Origin: Phyllostachys edulis | Lineage: Eukaryota > Streptophyta > Magnoliopsida > Poales > Poaceae | Length of the DNA: 64,000 nt | Reading direction: 5' to 3' | Assembly: GCA_036346405.1 (NCBI GenBank) | Contig: CM070550.1 | Span: 18,500,549-18,564,548, forward strand | In this document: one piece after another, positions 33,038 to 42,804 of the stretch | Layout: every line of letters begins with the position of its first letter | How positions within the stretch are numbered: position 1 is the first letter of the stretch | Notes under the pieces: generated by a model | What the model saw: only the letters and a program-made list of their open reading frames with translations | Database searches by the model: none | What the model was told of the DNA's origin: nothing | Program-made: the position numbers and the translations under genes

Positions 33038-33276
33038 CCTCAGTGTGGTTTGGTCTGAGCCAAACGATGTAATGCATTTTCTTACCGTTACTAGTAAAAC
33101 CAAACATATTTCGTTATTTTTCTTTGGGACTATCTATTTATAAGGTGATTGGAATATTTTTAAGTATAAGTTACCTTTTTATCTATTGAATCAATATTTA
33201 TTCATATGATATACTAATCTTTACACAAATCTAATGGTCACAACACGTTACTTAAATTTAGAAAAAAAAAATTGAA
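33038..33276 (+). repeat. 239-bp direct repeat, copy 2
   Basis: Identical to 30290-30528. The LINE starts immediately after it. Confidence 0.93.
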
Positions 33277-33399
33277 CTAAACATCCATCCAACAAAAAAG
33301 CTCCTGCGACCTCCATGGCGACTTAGGCTCCCACTCCGCCCATCCCCTGCCGGTGCCTCCCGGGCACCGGCGGCCATCCCCCCGCCTCCCCCCCCCCCC

Positions 33400-34957
33400 A
33401 GGTCGACGGCCACCGCAGCATCTGGCGATATCGTGCCTTGCTGTGCCTTGAAGGCCTTCCTCTCCACGCCTAGCGCCCCTCAGTGGTGGAGCGAGTGGCG
33501 GGAGGGAACTGCCAATTCGACCGCGTCGACGAGCTCTCCCGTGAGCGAAATCAGAACACCGATATCTGGGCGGTCTGGGTCTAGGACCCGGACGTCATCC
33601 CAAAGGTGGCATTCCTCTCCCTTATGGACCGCCCGGAAGCTGATGTAGAAGGTCGCCATCGAGCTCCTGCGCCCCACCGCCTTCTCCAAAGGGTTGGCGC
33701 CGAGAGGGCCTCCAGTACAGGATTCTCGTTCACCTCAGCGTTCTGGAAGATTTCTCCCCTAATGATTCTCTCCTAGGTGCAGGTCTTGGTGGCTCGGCCT
33801 CTGATGAGGAAGGCGAGTACCCCTCGCGCGCCCACTTCTTCTGGACAGCAGGGGTACCGGATGGGACCACAAGACGGCCCCGACGCCAGGCTGGTGACGT
33901 CCATTTGCGGCTTGGTCCGAGGAGGGATGATCAAGATGATGAAGAAGACCGAGATGACAGGGCTGGCCGCGCCTCATTCTACTATGAGAATCGTGCTCGA
34001 GCACTTGGTCGGCCTTGGCCACCCAACAACAAGGGGGACAGAGGAGGCCCTCTAGGCACTCCGGCAAGGGCGCTCTCGCCTCCCCGGCTGGGCGTTGTCG
34101 GCGCTCCGCTAGTGTGGACCGAGCTTACCGCGCCCCAGCTTTGGGAGATGGGCGAAGCCGATCCCGCACAAGGTCCCCACCGGGGAGACTTTTGTCGCAG
34201 CTCAGAAAGGTGGCATCCCCGCAGCCATGCAGAGGCTTCCCGGGGTCCTCACTGCCACGCCATGGCCCGGACGGCCACGGGTCTTGGTCTCTGTGCGCGC
34301 CCCACTCTCGGATGACCCAATCCGGTGAGCTCAAATTTCACAAGCACTGTCCAGAGCATCGTGTTGACCCCATGCGAATGGAGTTTGTGCTCTCTTGAGT
34401 CCGGTTGAGCAGGGAAAGGGTGCCTTCCCAGATTCCAGCCCGGCGCAGCTTTGGCTTCCTACTCACAGAATCAAGATCCGAACTCGCCGGTGTTGACTCG
34501 ATGTTTGTAGAGGGCGCCGACCGGGAGGCCTTAGCGGCTATGCTCCTGGAGCCAAACCACCACCGGGAGGGCTCGACGCTTTAGTTCTTCAATACCCGGC
34601 CTCTTCTTCAGGCCGCCTCTTTAAGCCTCCGGTGGCGCCAAGACTCTCGGGCCCGGCAACCCTCTGCCAAGTAGCCGGACTTTCAGACCAAAGCTGCTGC
34701 GTCACATGGAGGAGCGACAAAGCGAGCCGGTGCTATTGGAGAAGCGGATGGCGAGCTTAACCAAATCGCTTTCTCCTCGGGTGGTTTTGGTCAAGGATCG
34801 ATCAAGCGTCTCTTCGCTCGGCAAATTTCTGACTGAAGTCATTGTAGCCCTCAGAGCTCTCACTGGCGTGGAGGGCAAAGCTCAGGTTAATCTCCCAGCC
34901 TTGGGGCTTAGCGCGGAGGAGCTGACCACCTTGGCAGATGAAGTGGCAGCAGCCTGA
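33400..34957 (+). pseudogene. LINE ORF1 (gag-like), degenerate
   Basis: Frames shift repeatedly. One stretch (about 33490-33700) reads ERNQNTDIWAVWVWDPDVIP and PKVAFLSLMD, hydrophobic and Trp-rich as in plant LINE ORF1 N-terminal domains. The last frame (34706-34957) reads MEERQSEPVLLEKRMASLTK and ends ELTTLADEVAAA. No CCHC knuckle was found. ORF1 proteins coat the LINE RNA. The assignment depends on its position before ORF2. Confidence 0.5.
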
Positions 34958-35177
34958 TGTGTTTGAGTGTTCCATTTTGGGTTTTGGAGTGCACAGGATA
35001 TATGTTTCCCTGTCTAAGCCTGTGTGTGTGTTTAGTTCTTGCCAGGTTGCAGTTCCAAAGAAGCTTGACCAGCTGCTGTGGTCTTCTTTTGTTCTCTGGT
35101 TCTTATCTGAAGTGTGATAATGAATACAGAGCTTTGTTGCAGTCTCAAGTGCTTACTGCTGTTGACCCCTTCTCCTT

Positions 35178-35888
35178 TTGATGTCACCTTTAAGCATTGT
35201 GAGCTGGAATGTACGAGGGCTTAACGCTTTAGCTAGGCGACAAGTAGTCAGGGAGCTGACTGTAGACACCTCCTGCGCTATTCTCTGCTTGCAGGAAACC
35301 AAGTTAGAAGTCTTTGACGTCGCGGTTTTAAATGACTTAGCCGGTGGACGCCTCAGAGGAATGCTCCACAAGCCGGCGTCGGGAACAAGGGGTGGCATTT
35401 TGATAATTTGGAATGAGGAAAAAGTCCAACTTGACAGCCCCTCGGTTGCGGATTTTTCCATCACGGCGCGTGTCACGCCATGTGGCGAAGGTTCATCTTG
35501 GATGCTAACGACGGTCTACGGGCCCCACCAAGACCAACATAGGATGGCTTTTTTAGAAGAGTTGAAGAGCGTTTCCGATGGAATCCAAGGTCCCTGGTTG
35601 ATCATTGGCGATTTCAACCTAATTTACAGGGCTTGTGACAAAAACAACCAGAATTTGAATAGGCGGTTGATGGCTCAATTCCGGTCGGCCATAGATCACT
35701 GCGAGATAAAGGAAATGAACCTTCAAGACCATCGCTTCACTTGGTCCAATGAGCAGGCTAATCCGACTCTGGAACGGATCGATAGAGCGTTCGCAAATCC
35801 TGATTGGGATCAGATTTTCCCGGGACCATTCGTTACGCCCACTCTCAACCTCGATCTTCGACCATTGCCCCTTGCTCATCTCAGCTGA
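35178..35888 (+). pseudogene. LINE ORF2 part 1: APE-type endonuclease
   Basis: An open frame of 236 codons starts MMSPLSIVSWNVRGLNALAR (SWNVRGLN contains the conserved Asn). It continues with CLQETK (catalytic Glu), LTTVYGP, WLIIGDFN (Asp and Asn) and ERIDRAFANPDW (Arg-Ile-Asp-Arg), the ordered motifs of AP-like LINE endonucleases that nick the target DNA. The C-terminal SDH motif is changed: after LDLRPLP the frame ends, and the overlapping frame (35749-36063) carries STIFDHCPLL-like sequence, so a frameshift lies near 35850. Confidence 0.88.
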
Positions 35889-36084
35889 GCAAAGGACAAA
35901 GCCGTCGAGGCGTTTTTTTTTTCAAAATTTCTGGTCCTTATTGTCGGGATACAAGGAGACCGTCTTGGAAGCATGGTCTCAGCAAGTTGATTCAACTGAC
36001 CCGATAAAGATTCTCGCTCAGAATTGCAAAGAACGGCAAAAGCTCGATACCGAACAATACTAAAGGGGGAACAAGAGGATCCAA

Positions 36085-37296
36085 ATGTATCTTGCTCACG
36101 AAATCATTTTCCAATTGGATCACGCGCAGGAGCTTAGGTCGCTCTCCCCTGCCGAAAAACATCTTCAGAAGGATCTAAAAATCAGGATCTTAGGGCTAGC
36201 GGTAATTTACAGAATGGCATGGAGGCAGAGATCCCGGATAACATGGCTTAAGCTGGGAGATGCTAACACAAAGTTCTTTCATTCCAAAGCAACCACAAGG
36301 TCGAGAAAAAAATTCATCCGTGTCCTCTCAGATTCGGTCCGCACCTACACTCAGCATTCTGAGAAGGAGTCGGCCCTTTTCCAGTATTATTTCAGTATTA
36401 TTGGTACGGCAAGACCGGCAACGAATGTCCTCAATTGGAATTACTTAGCGCCAAATCAAGGACGTTCGGACATCTTGAGCCCGCTAGAGCATCCGTTTGC
36501 GGAGGAAGAAATTGTGGCTGCAATCCATAAGATGCCTACAGACAAAGCTCCAGGGCCGGATGGATTCACTGGGGAATTCTATAGGGGAGCTTGGGATATT
36601 ATTGGCTCGGACATCATGGCAGTCTTCACCAACTTCTACAATTTGAACTTGATGCATTTTGCGAAGATTAACACGGCCAATATTGTATTGGTGCCTAAAA
36701 AAGAGCAACCAGTCGACATAGCAGAGTTTAGGCCAATCAGCCTAATTCATAGCATGGCAAAACTAATCTCCAAGGTACTTTCCTTACGGTTGTCCAAGCA
36801 CATGAACACCTTAATCTCTAGAAGTCAGAGTGCTTTCACCAAGACGCGCTGCATACAAGATAACTTCCTCTACGTGCAGAATCTGGCCCGTAGCTTTCAT
36901 CGCTCCAAAACCCCGGTCCTCATGATCAAATTGGACATTTCCAAGGCTTTCGACTCGGTATCCTGGCCTTATTTGTTGGACGCTCTCCATCACTGTGGCT
37001 TTGGGCCAAGATGGAGGGAGTGGATTTCAACCCTACTTGCCACGGCCAGCTCCGCAGTAATTCTAATTGGGATTGCAGGGCCAAAAATCTGGCATCGATG
37101 TGGGGTACGACAAGGAGACTCCCTATCGCCATATCTTTTTATCCTGGCGATCGATACCTTGCAATGTATTCTGAGTAAGGCCACTCAAGGTCTGGTTGTC
37201 TCCGTGAATGGGAGAATAATCAAGGCGAGATGTCGCTATACGCCGATTTATGCGATGATCTTCATGCGACCCATTAAGCAAGACCGGATAATTTAA
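36085..37296 (+). pseudogene. LINE ORF2 part 2: reverse transcriptase, frameshifted at the catalytic box
   Basis: The 403-codon frame contains TKFFHSKATTR, TDKAPGPDGFTGEF, NIVLVPKK, FRPISLIHSMAKLISKVL, LMIKLDISKAFDSVSW (first catalytic Asp) and RQGDSLSPYLF, in the order of L1-type reverse transcriptases. At 37249-37257 the sequence TATGCGATG corresponds to the start of the YADD box with one base missing at about 37254. The frame then runs out 13 codons later, and the true continuation is in the next frame. The enzyme cannot be complete. Confidence 0.9.
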
Positions 37297-38720
37297 AGGA
37301 CTCTGGGCTTATTCGGGAGGTCATCGGGCTTAAAATAAACCTGCCAAGAGCGCATTATGCCGATACAATGCCGTGAATTGATCTAGATACCATTCTTCGC
37401 GACTTCCCCGCCAACAGGAGATGTCTGCCATGCACCTATCTCGGCTTACCGCTTTCCCTGTGCAAACTTAAAAAGGTGCAGTTACAGCCACTTATGGATA
37501 AGATTGACGCCAGTCAGGCTACAAAAGAAGTTATCGCCGAGAGCGGGGAGGCTGACAACGCTCAAGGCAGTCCTCACTTCCATACCCATCTACCATATGA
37601 CTTTGGCAGACCTCCCGGTTTGGACAAGGAAACAAATTGATAAGCGCCGTAGGGCCTGGCTCTGGGATGGAAGTGACCCCACTGCGGGGCTAGGGGGGAA
37701 ATATTGGGTTAACTGGAATACCGTTTGTCGTCCTAAGATTTTGGGTGGCCTTGGGATCCTCCACCTAGCCACCTTCAGTAGAGCCCTCCGTCTTCGGTGG
37801 CTTTGGTATCAGTGGAAGGATATTGAGAAGCCATGGAGTGGCATGAAACTACCAATCACGGAGAAAGATCAGGAGTTTTTCCGAGCCTCCACGAAAATAG
37901 TGCTTGGAAGCGGCGACAAGGCCAGCTTTTGGAATGATGCTTGGTTGGGTCAATTGCCACTGAAAGACTCGGTCCCAAGACTTTTCGCGATCTCGTCAAA
38001 AAAGAATCGAACGGTACGACAAGCGCTCAGGGAAAGTACTTGGATCGCCGACCTCAGAAAAAATATCTCTGAGCAGCATCTTGTGGATTTTGTACAACTC
38101 TTTGTGAGAGTTGCACAGTGTCACTCACTCCAAGTCCGGATGACATCATCTCGAAATGGACCCCGACGGGCACATACACCGCCAATCACCATACAAAGCG
38201 CAGCTTTTGGGATCAATTCATAAGCCTTTCGTTGGCCTTATCTGGGACTCCTGGGCACCACAGAAATGCAAAATTTTCGCTTGGTTGGCGATTCAAGAGC
38301 GGTTGCCAACGGCAGACATTCTTGCAAAAAGGTGCATGCCAAATGATTTCTGGTGCCCACTTTGTACAAACAATCCGGAAACAGCACATCATCTCCTTAT
38401 AAATTGCGGCTTTGCCAAAAGAGTTTGGAATGCCATTGCTACTTGGGCTCAACATGACACTATGGCATCGTCACAATGGGGCTCCCAAGGGTCGATCCAA
38501 GATTGGTGGCTGGCCCTGTCTCAAAGCGAAAGGGCTGTGCAAAAGAAGGGACAAAACTCCCTTATCATCCTCACCATGTGGTAAATCTGGAAAGAAAGAA
38601 ATAAAAGAATTTTCCAGTATCAGCGAACTGACGTCCCCGAAATAGCTGTGATCATCAAGGAAGAGGCCATGACCTGGATTCTAAGTGGGGCAAAGCTTTT
38701 GGCGGCCTACCTTCCAATGG
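37250..38720 (+). pseudogene. LINE ORF2 part 3: RT thumb, connection and zf-RVT region
   Basis: This is the continuation after the YADD deletion. CTYLGLPLSL is at about 37430-37460. Then comes AGRLTTLKAVLTSIPIYHMT with NWNTVCRPKILGGLGILHL and ALRLRWLWYQWKD (37504-37820). The zf-RVT domain follows with KCKIFAWLAIQERLPTADIL and CPLCTNNPETAHHLLINC (38250-38410), whose Cys and His residues are intact. Stops and two or three frame changes are present (for example 38221 and 38581). Confidence 0.85.
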
Positions 38721-38756
38721 AGTTTGTTAATCTTTTGTGAGGAACGGCCTTTAGGG

Positions 38757-38845
38757 TTTCTCCCCTTCCGTCTCTCTTCTTTTCTCTCTTCTTTTCTTCT
38801 CTCCTCTTCTCTTTTTTCCTCTTTTTTCCTCTCGTTAGCCTGACC
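38757..38845 (+). repeat. Pyrimidine-rich tract in the LINE 3' UTR
   Basis: About 85 bp of C and T (TCTCTTCTTTTCTC units) shortly after the end of ORF2. Confidence 0.75.
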
Positions 38846-39157
38846 CTGTAATTTGTGTCTTTTACTCCTTCTTTAATGCAAAATGGCAACGCTCTTGCCT
38901 TTTCCCCAAAAAATTTAGAAAAATTTCAAACCACTTAAAAATAACAATACTGTTTTTCTTTTGCCTACTTCCCTCCCATTTGCAGTGTACTTCGAAACCC
39001 ATTGCGTTAACAGTCACAGTGCCCAACCAAACGCTACCTAAAGTGCAAATTGCATAGTGGTCAGTAAAGGAGTACTACGGTATTATACACACGCTGACAG
39101 ACAGAATTGGAGACCCCTACCACTTCTACGCTACGATCACGCTGCGGTCATGCATCT

Positions 39158-42100
39158 CTAGATGCCGCCTCTGAAGAATGGCTCCCCGAGGAAGGAGCTG
39201 GAGTAGGTGCCGCCGCCGTTGGGGAAGAGCGTGAGGAGGCAGATTACGGCGAGCACGAAGCCCCACGCGAAGCGGTCGTTGCCGAGTGGCGTGATCTCGT
39301 CCTGCGCCGGGATCTCCTCCCCGCCGCGGATGAAGGTGGCGAAGAGCCCCCACGCCAGGCACAGCACGCTGCCGCTGATGGCGTCCACGCCCAGCAGCAC
39401 GGACGTGCCGAACGACAGCAGCGCCGCCGTGCTCCGCCCGAACAGAGCCTGCGCGATCCTCCCGCCCTCCAGCCGCCCGCACGGCAGCAGGTTCAGCGAC
39501 GTCACCACCATCCCGAGCAGCCCCGCGAACGCCAGGGGGTCCACAGGCACGCCGACGCCCTCCACCGCATTGGGCAGCACGTTCCCGAGCTCGTCGGCGT
39601 ACGGCCCGATCACCAGCTGCACGAACGAGAGCAGCGGGTTGCTGTAGAAGAACTCCGGCCGTATAAACCTGCAACAGAATGAAAATGTCAGGGTCAGAGC
39701 GCTGTCTGGTAAATATCGCTGGTTGGAATTAACAATGGCAAGATATATGATAGCACTTACAGGGCGTTATCGCCGCCGTTGAAGCTGCCGTCGGCGATGA
39801 ACGCAGAGACGGCCAGCACCAGCGACGTCAGGTACGCGCTGGCCGTGCGGGCGACCGGGATGTCAAACAGGGCCTTCTTGTTCGGTAGCAACGACTCGTA
39901 GTTGTTCATCACGCCGAGGCACCCCGTCCAGTTAGACGGAACGAGGAACGACGGGCTCAGCTTAACGGCGTACTTAGCCGCGGTCAGCCTCGTCGCGATC
40001 TGCCATGGATATATTGCTCCAAGATCGTTAGCATGGCATCATCGTCTGTGCAAAGAAGGTCTAGCAGATGGACACGCAGGAGACTGGAGATTATACACAT
40101 ACCTCGGATACGCCGAGGATTGAGAGGAAACCTCCGAACAGAGGGAGAACGTCGGAGACGTAGTCGTCGAAGGTCGCGCCAGGTTTGAGGAAGAAGCCGC
40201 TCATGATGGCAATCGTTCCGAAAGTCGTAACAGCCAACGCCACGGCACTCAGATAGCCCCACGGCGTGCTCAGTTTGGTGATCTCGAGCTGTAGGTCGAT
40301 CTCTGCTTTTGGCTGGACCATGCAAACCTGAGTCGAATCACAAAACGCTGTTACTTTCAGTGGTCCGTGAAGGAATTAACAACATCACAGGTGGGATGAC
40401 CAGGTGCAACGACTCACAACTCACAAGCCACAAGATGCACTACAAGGGATTAGCATATTTGTGATGACAAATTTCGCCACTATAAGTCCATTTTTCATCA
40501 CAATTATCACCTTGTGATGAAATTTCGAGTCGTCAATCACTAATATTGACGTCACTAATTACATAGTGACGATTTTTTTTTCCACCACAAATACTGCTTT
40601 CATTTGGGAGAACAAAATTATCACTATTAATCACTGCATTGGAAAGGGCAATTTTGTCACAACTACGGTTATAAATAGTGACGGCATTATCATTACAAAT
40701 GTATGATACTAATGGGGACATTATTCCCCACAAAATATGAATAAATAGTGTCAATTAAATCACCACTATTACCTTTTCAAATAATGACAAATTAATCTTC
40801 ACAAAAGCACATCTATCTGCGACAATATGTTGTCACAAGTAAGAGTCTTTCTATGACAAGATTTTACTTCATAGTGGGGAGTGGTCGTCACAAACTATAT
40901 GTTTTATTGTGACAAAAAAAAAGTTTGTGGCATTTTTTTTGCCACCATTAACTATTATATGTGTGAAAAGCTTGATACTTTCACGTGACAATAATTTTGT
41001 CACTGATTACGGGGCGAATTAGTGTAAAAAAAACTTTACTAGTGAAAATATTTTTTTATCACTGTGGTATATATTTGTAGTGGCAAACGTTTTATTAGTG
41101 ACTAAATCTTTGCCACAAATCACTTATATTTTAGGGACTAAGTATGCTTTTTGTGGAAATTTGTTTGTCACGGATTATGAATTCAACAGTGCCAAAAACT
41201 AAATAAATTTGAGACAATTTCTTGCCAGTCCACCTGCTTTGTGATGTCATCGTTCTTCTCCTCCATGAACCACAGGGTGACCTCCGTCCCCGCCGCCTCG
41301 GCGATCTTCTTCTCCAGCTTTGGCCTCACCTCCTCCATAGGCTTCCTCAGGTTCCCGATAAAGATCCCGCCGTCGCCGAACCTCCGCACATCCACCGCGA
41401 AGAACGTGTCGTACCCGAAACAGCTCTTGAGCTGCATGCATGCACCATTCGCCCAAAGATCAACAAATCCATCTTTATCTCGCCCAATTCAATCGAGATT
41501 TGAGAACAGTACATGCCGTGCAAGCGATAGAGTAATTAAAGCATCCAATTAGCAGAACAAGTTATTACTACTAAGTAAGGTTACCTACCTTGTTGAGGTC
41601 AAGCGCCTTGAAGGTCTGCTCGGCCTGCTCCAGCCTCTGCTTCTCCCGGGCCAGCTGGTCCTTGGCCAGCCCACGCAGAAGGCCGGCGAGTGGGTTGGCG
41701 TCGGGCTCGCGGTCGAGCTCGCGGAGCTTCCTGTCGGCGCGCTTCTTCTCGAGCTTGATGGCGGCCTCGATGGACGGGTTTCCCATGAACTTCTTGAACT
41801 CCTCGTCCGTCTTCCAGTCCACCTCCTGCTGCTCCTCCTCGCTGCCCTTGTCCCCACCTCCAACGTGATGCGACGCCTTCGCGCCGTCCTCTCCCCCGGC
41901 ATGGTGCGACGTCTTCGCGTCCTCCTTTTGCTCCTCAGGAGCCACGGCAGTGGAAGAGCCTGGGTTCGCCTTCTCCTCTTGCTCCTGCAACGAGCATCTA
42001 ACTAGATGATGATACCTACTCCTAAGAGACCTGAGAGGAGGCCTGCACTGGTTCTTGGAGAAGAGAGGCAAGCTGCTCCTCGGTATGGTTGCACTTCTAC

Positions 42101-42158
42101 TAGTTGTTCTGCTACTGCTGCTGCACAAGAGAGAGGCCAGATGAGAAGCAGACGCCAT
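39158..42158 (-). CDS. EGY3: EGY3, chloroplast S2P-like (M50) protein lacking HEXXH
   Basis: Five exons on the minus strand: 42158-41589, 41431-41234, 40327-40103, 39999-39761 and 39668-39158. All introns are GT...AG, the phases join and the total is 581 codons with TAG. An upstream in-frame ATG (42176) would add six residues; MASASHLASLL is chosen as a better transit-peptide start. Residues 1-45 are Ser/Arg-rich (plastid targeting). Residues 46-190 are charged, with a Lys/Glu-rich helical part. GNLRK is at 216-220, followed by several membrane segments. I see no HEXXH, and the NPDG-type motif is replaced by NLLPCGRLEGGR. This is the signature of EGY3, a presumed inactive relative of the EGY1/EGY2 thylakoid proteases, known in Arabidopsis as stress and heat responsive. 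It looks intact. Confidence 0.95.
40438..41191. mobile_element. CACTA-like MITE in EGY3 intron 2
   Basis: Within the 906-bp intron, sequence from CACTACAAGGGAT to a terminal CAGTG is AT-rich. It is filled with TGTGATGACAAAT, TTTGTCAC and GTGACGA motifs in both orientations, like the subterminal repeats of CACTA elements. Read from the right, the end is CACTGTTGAATTCATAATCC. The 3-bp flanks do not match clearly, so the right border is uncertain. It leaves both splice sites untouched. Confidence 0.6.
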
Positions 42159-42205
42159 TGGCGACGAGCTGTGCACGTGCTGGTTTCAATGCTTTGGCTA
42201 TGGAG

Positions 42206-42804
42206 ATTCGAGGAGCTCATGGGGGAGCTTAAAAGGGTTTGGAAGGAAGAGGGTCGAAGGTGAGAGTTCTACAAGGTTGGAGAAGGCGCGGGGAGGAGTC
42301 GTGAAGAATGTGACGGGGGAGTCGAGTAGTGGCGGGTGGCGACGAAGGAGTTGAGACCAAGGTAAGGCCTAGGCCCCAGCTTATCCAAAATACACTTGGC
42401 GCGCCGCAGCTCGGCACGCTGGCTTGGAGCCTCTCGCGTGGGTCCTGCCTTGAAAGGGTTTGCTAACTTGCTTGCTGCCATTACGAGAACTTCGAGTGCT
42501 GCTGGTCCGGCCTGTACATAATAATACTCGTATATAATACTACTACAAAGTACGAAGAACAGAGTTTTTGACGGTATTGACACATTTGCCGAACGTATTA
42601 GTGAAAATAGCTTCCGTCACATAGGATTTGAAAAAATGATGACTTATCCGCATAATCATAGTGTGGTTTTTCTAATAGGCCGATAGGTAGATAAAACCTT
42701 ACGGTGTTCGTGCGGTGGAGAGAATGCCGCACGACCACCAAGCGGTGTAGGTAGGTGTCGCATGGCCACCATGCATACTACAAGGATTGCATGGCTACTG
42801 TGCT
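42206..42804 (-). other. 5' flank of EGY3
   Basis: Presumed promoter and 5' UTR region of EGY3 read leftward. No convincing TATA box was found at the expected distance. CTTTTAAG at about 42230 on the minus strand is the nearest AT-rich candidate. AACTTC/GAAGTTC elements near 42490 do not fit a canonical heat-shock element. No transposon end is seen before 42805. Confidence 0.35.

Larger units (their letters stand above)
33277..38912 (+). mobile_element. LINE (plant L1-type non-LTR retrotransposon), near full length, inactive
   Basis: A GC-rich 5' part with a degenerate first ORF (about 33400-34957) is followed by an ORF2 with an endonuclease, reverse transcriptase and zf-RVT region in shifted frames (35178 to about 38720). 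A pyrimidine-rich 3' UTR follows (38757-38840). The right border at about 38910 reads CCCCAAAAAATTTAGAAAAA. AAATTTAGAAAAA also stands before the left border (about 33254-33266), so it may be a 13-bp target duplication, though A-richness makes this weak. Confidence 0.8.
29577..39038. mobile_element. Outer PIF-type element carrying nested insertions
   Basis: The left end GGAGGTGTTTGGCTCGG and inverted right end GGTAGCGTTTGGTTGGG agree at most positions and are each bordered by TAA (29574-29576, 39039-39041). Without the inner insertions and one copy of the 239-bp repeat the element would be about 1.1 kb and non-autonomous. Its left half (29650-30280) is GC-rich with gene-like composition, and no DDE transposase is present. 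I infer it from ends and target duplication only; the long distance between ends lowers confidence. Confidence 0.45.

Noticed and set aside
39158..42158. Active zinc protease EGY1 or EGY2
   Set aside because: No HEXXH was found and NLLPCGRLEGGR replaces the NPDG-type motif, which fits EGY3.
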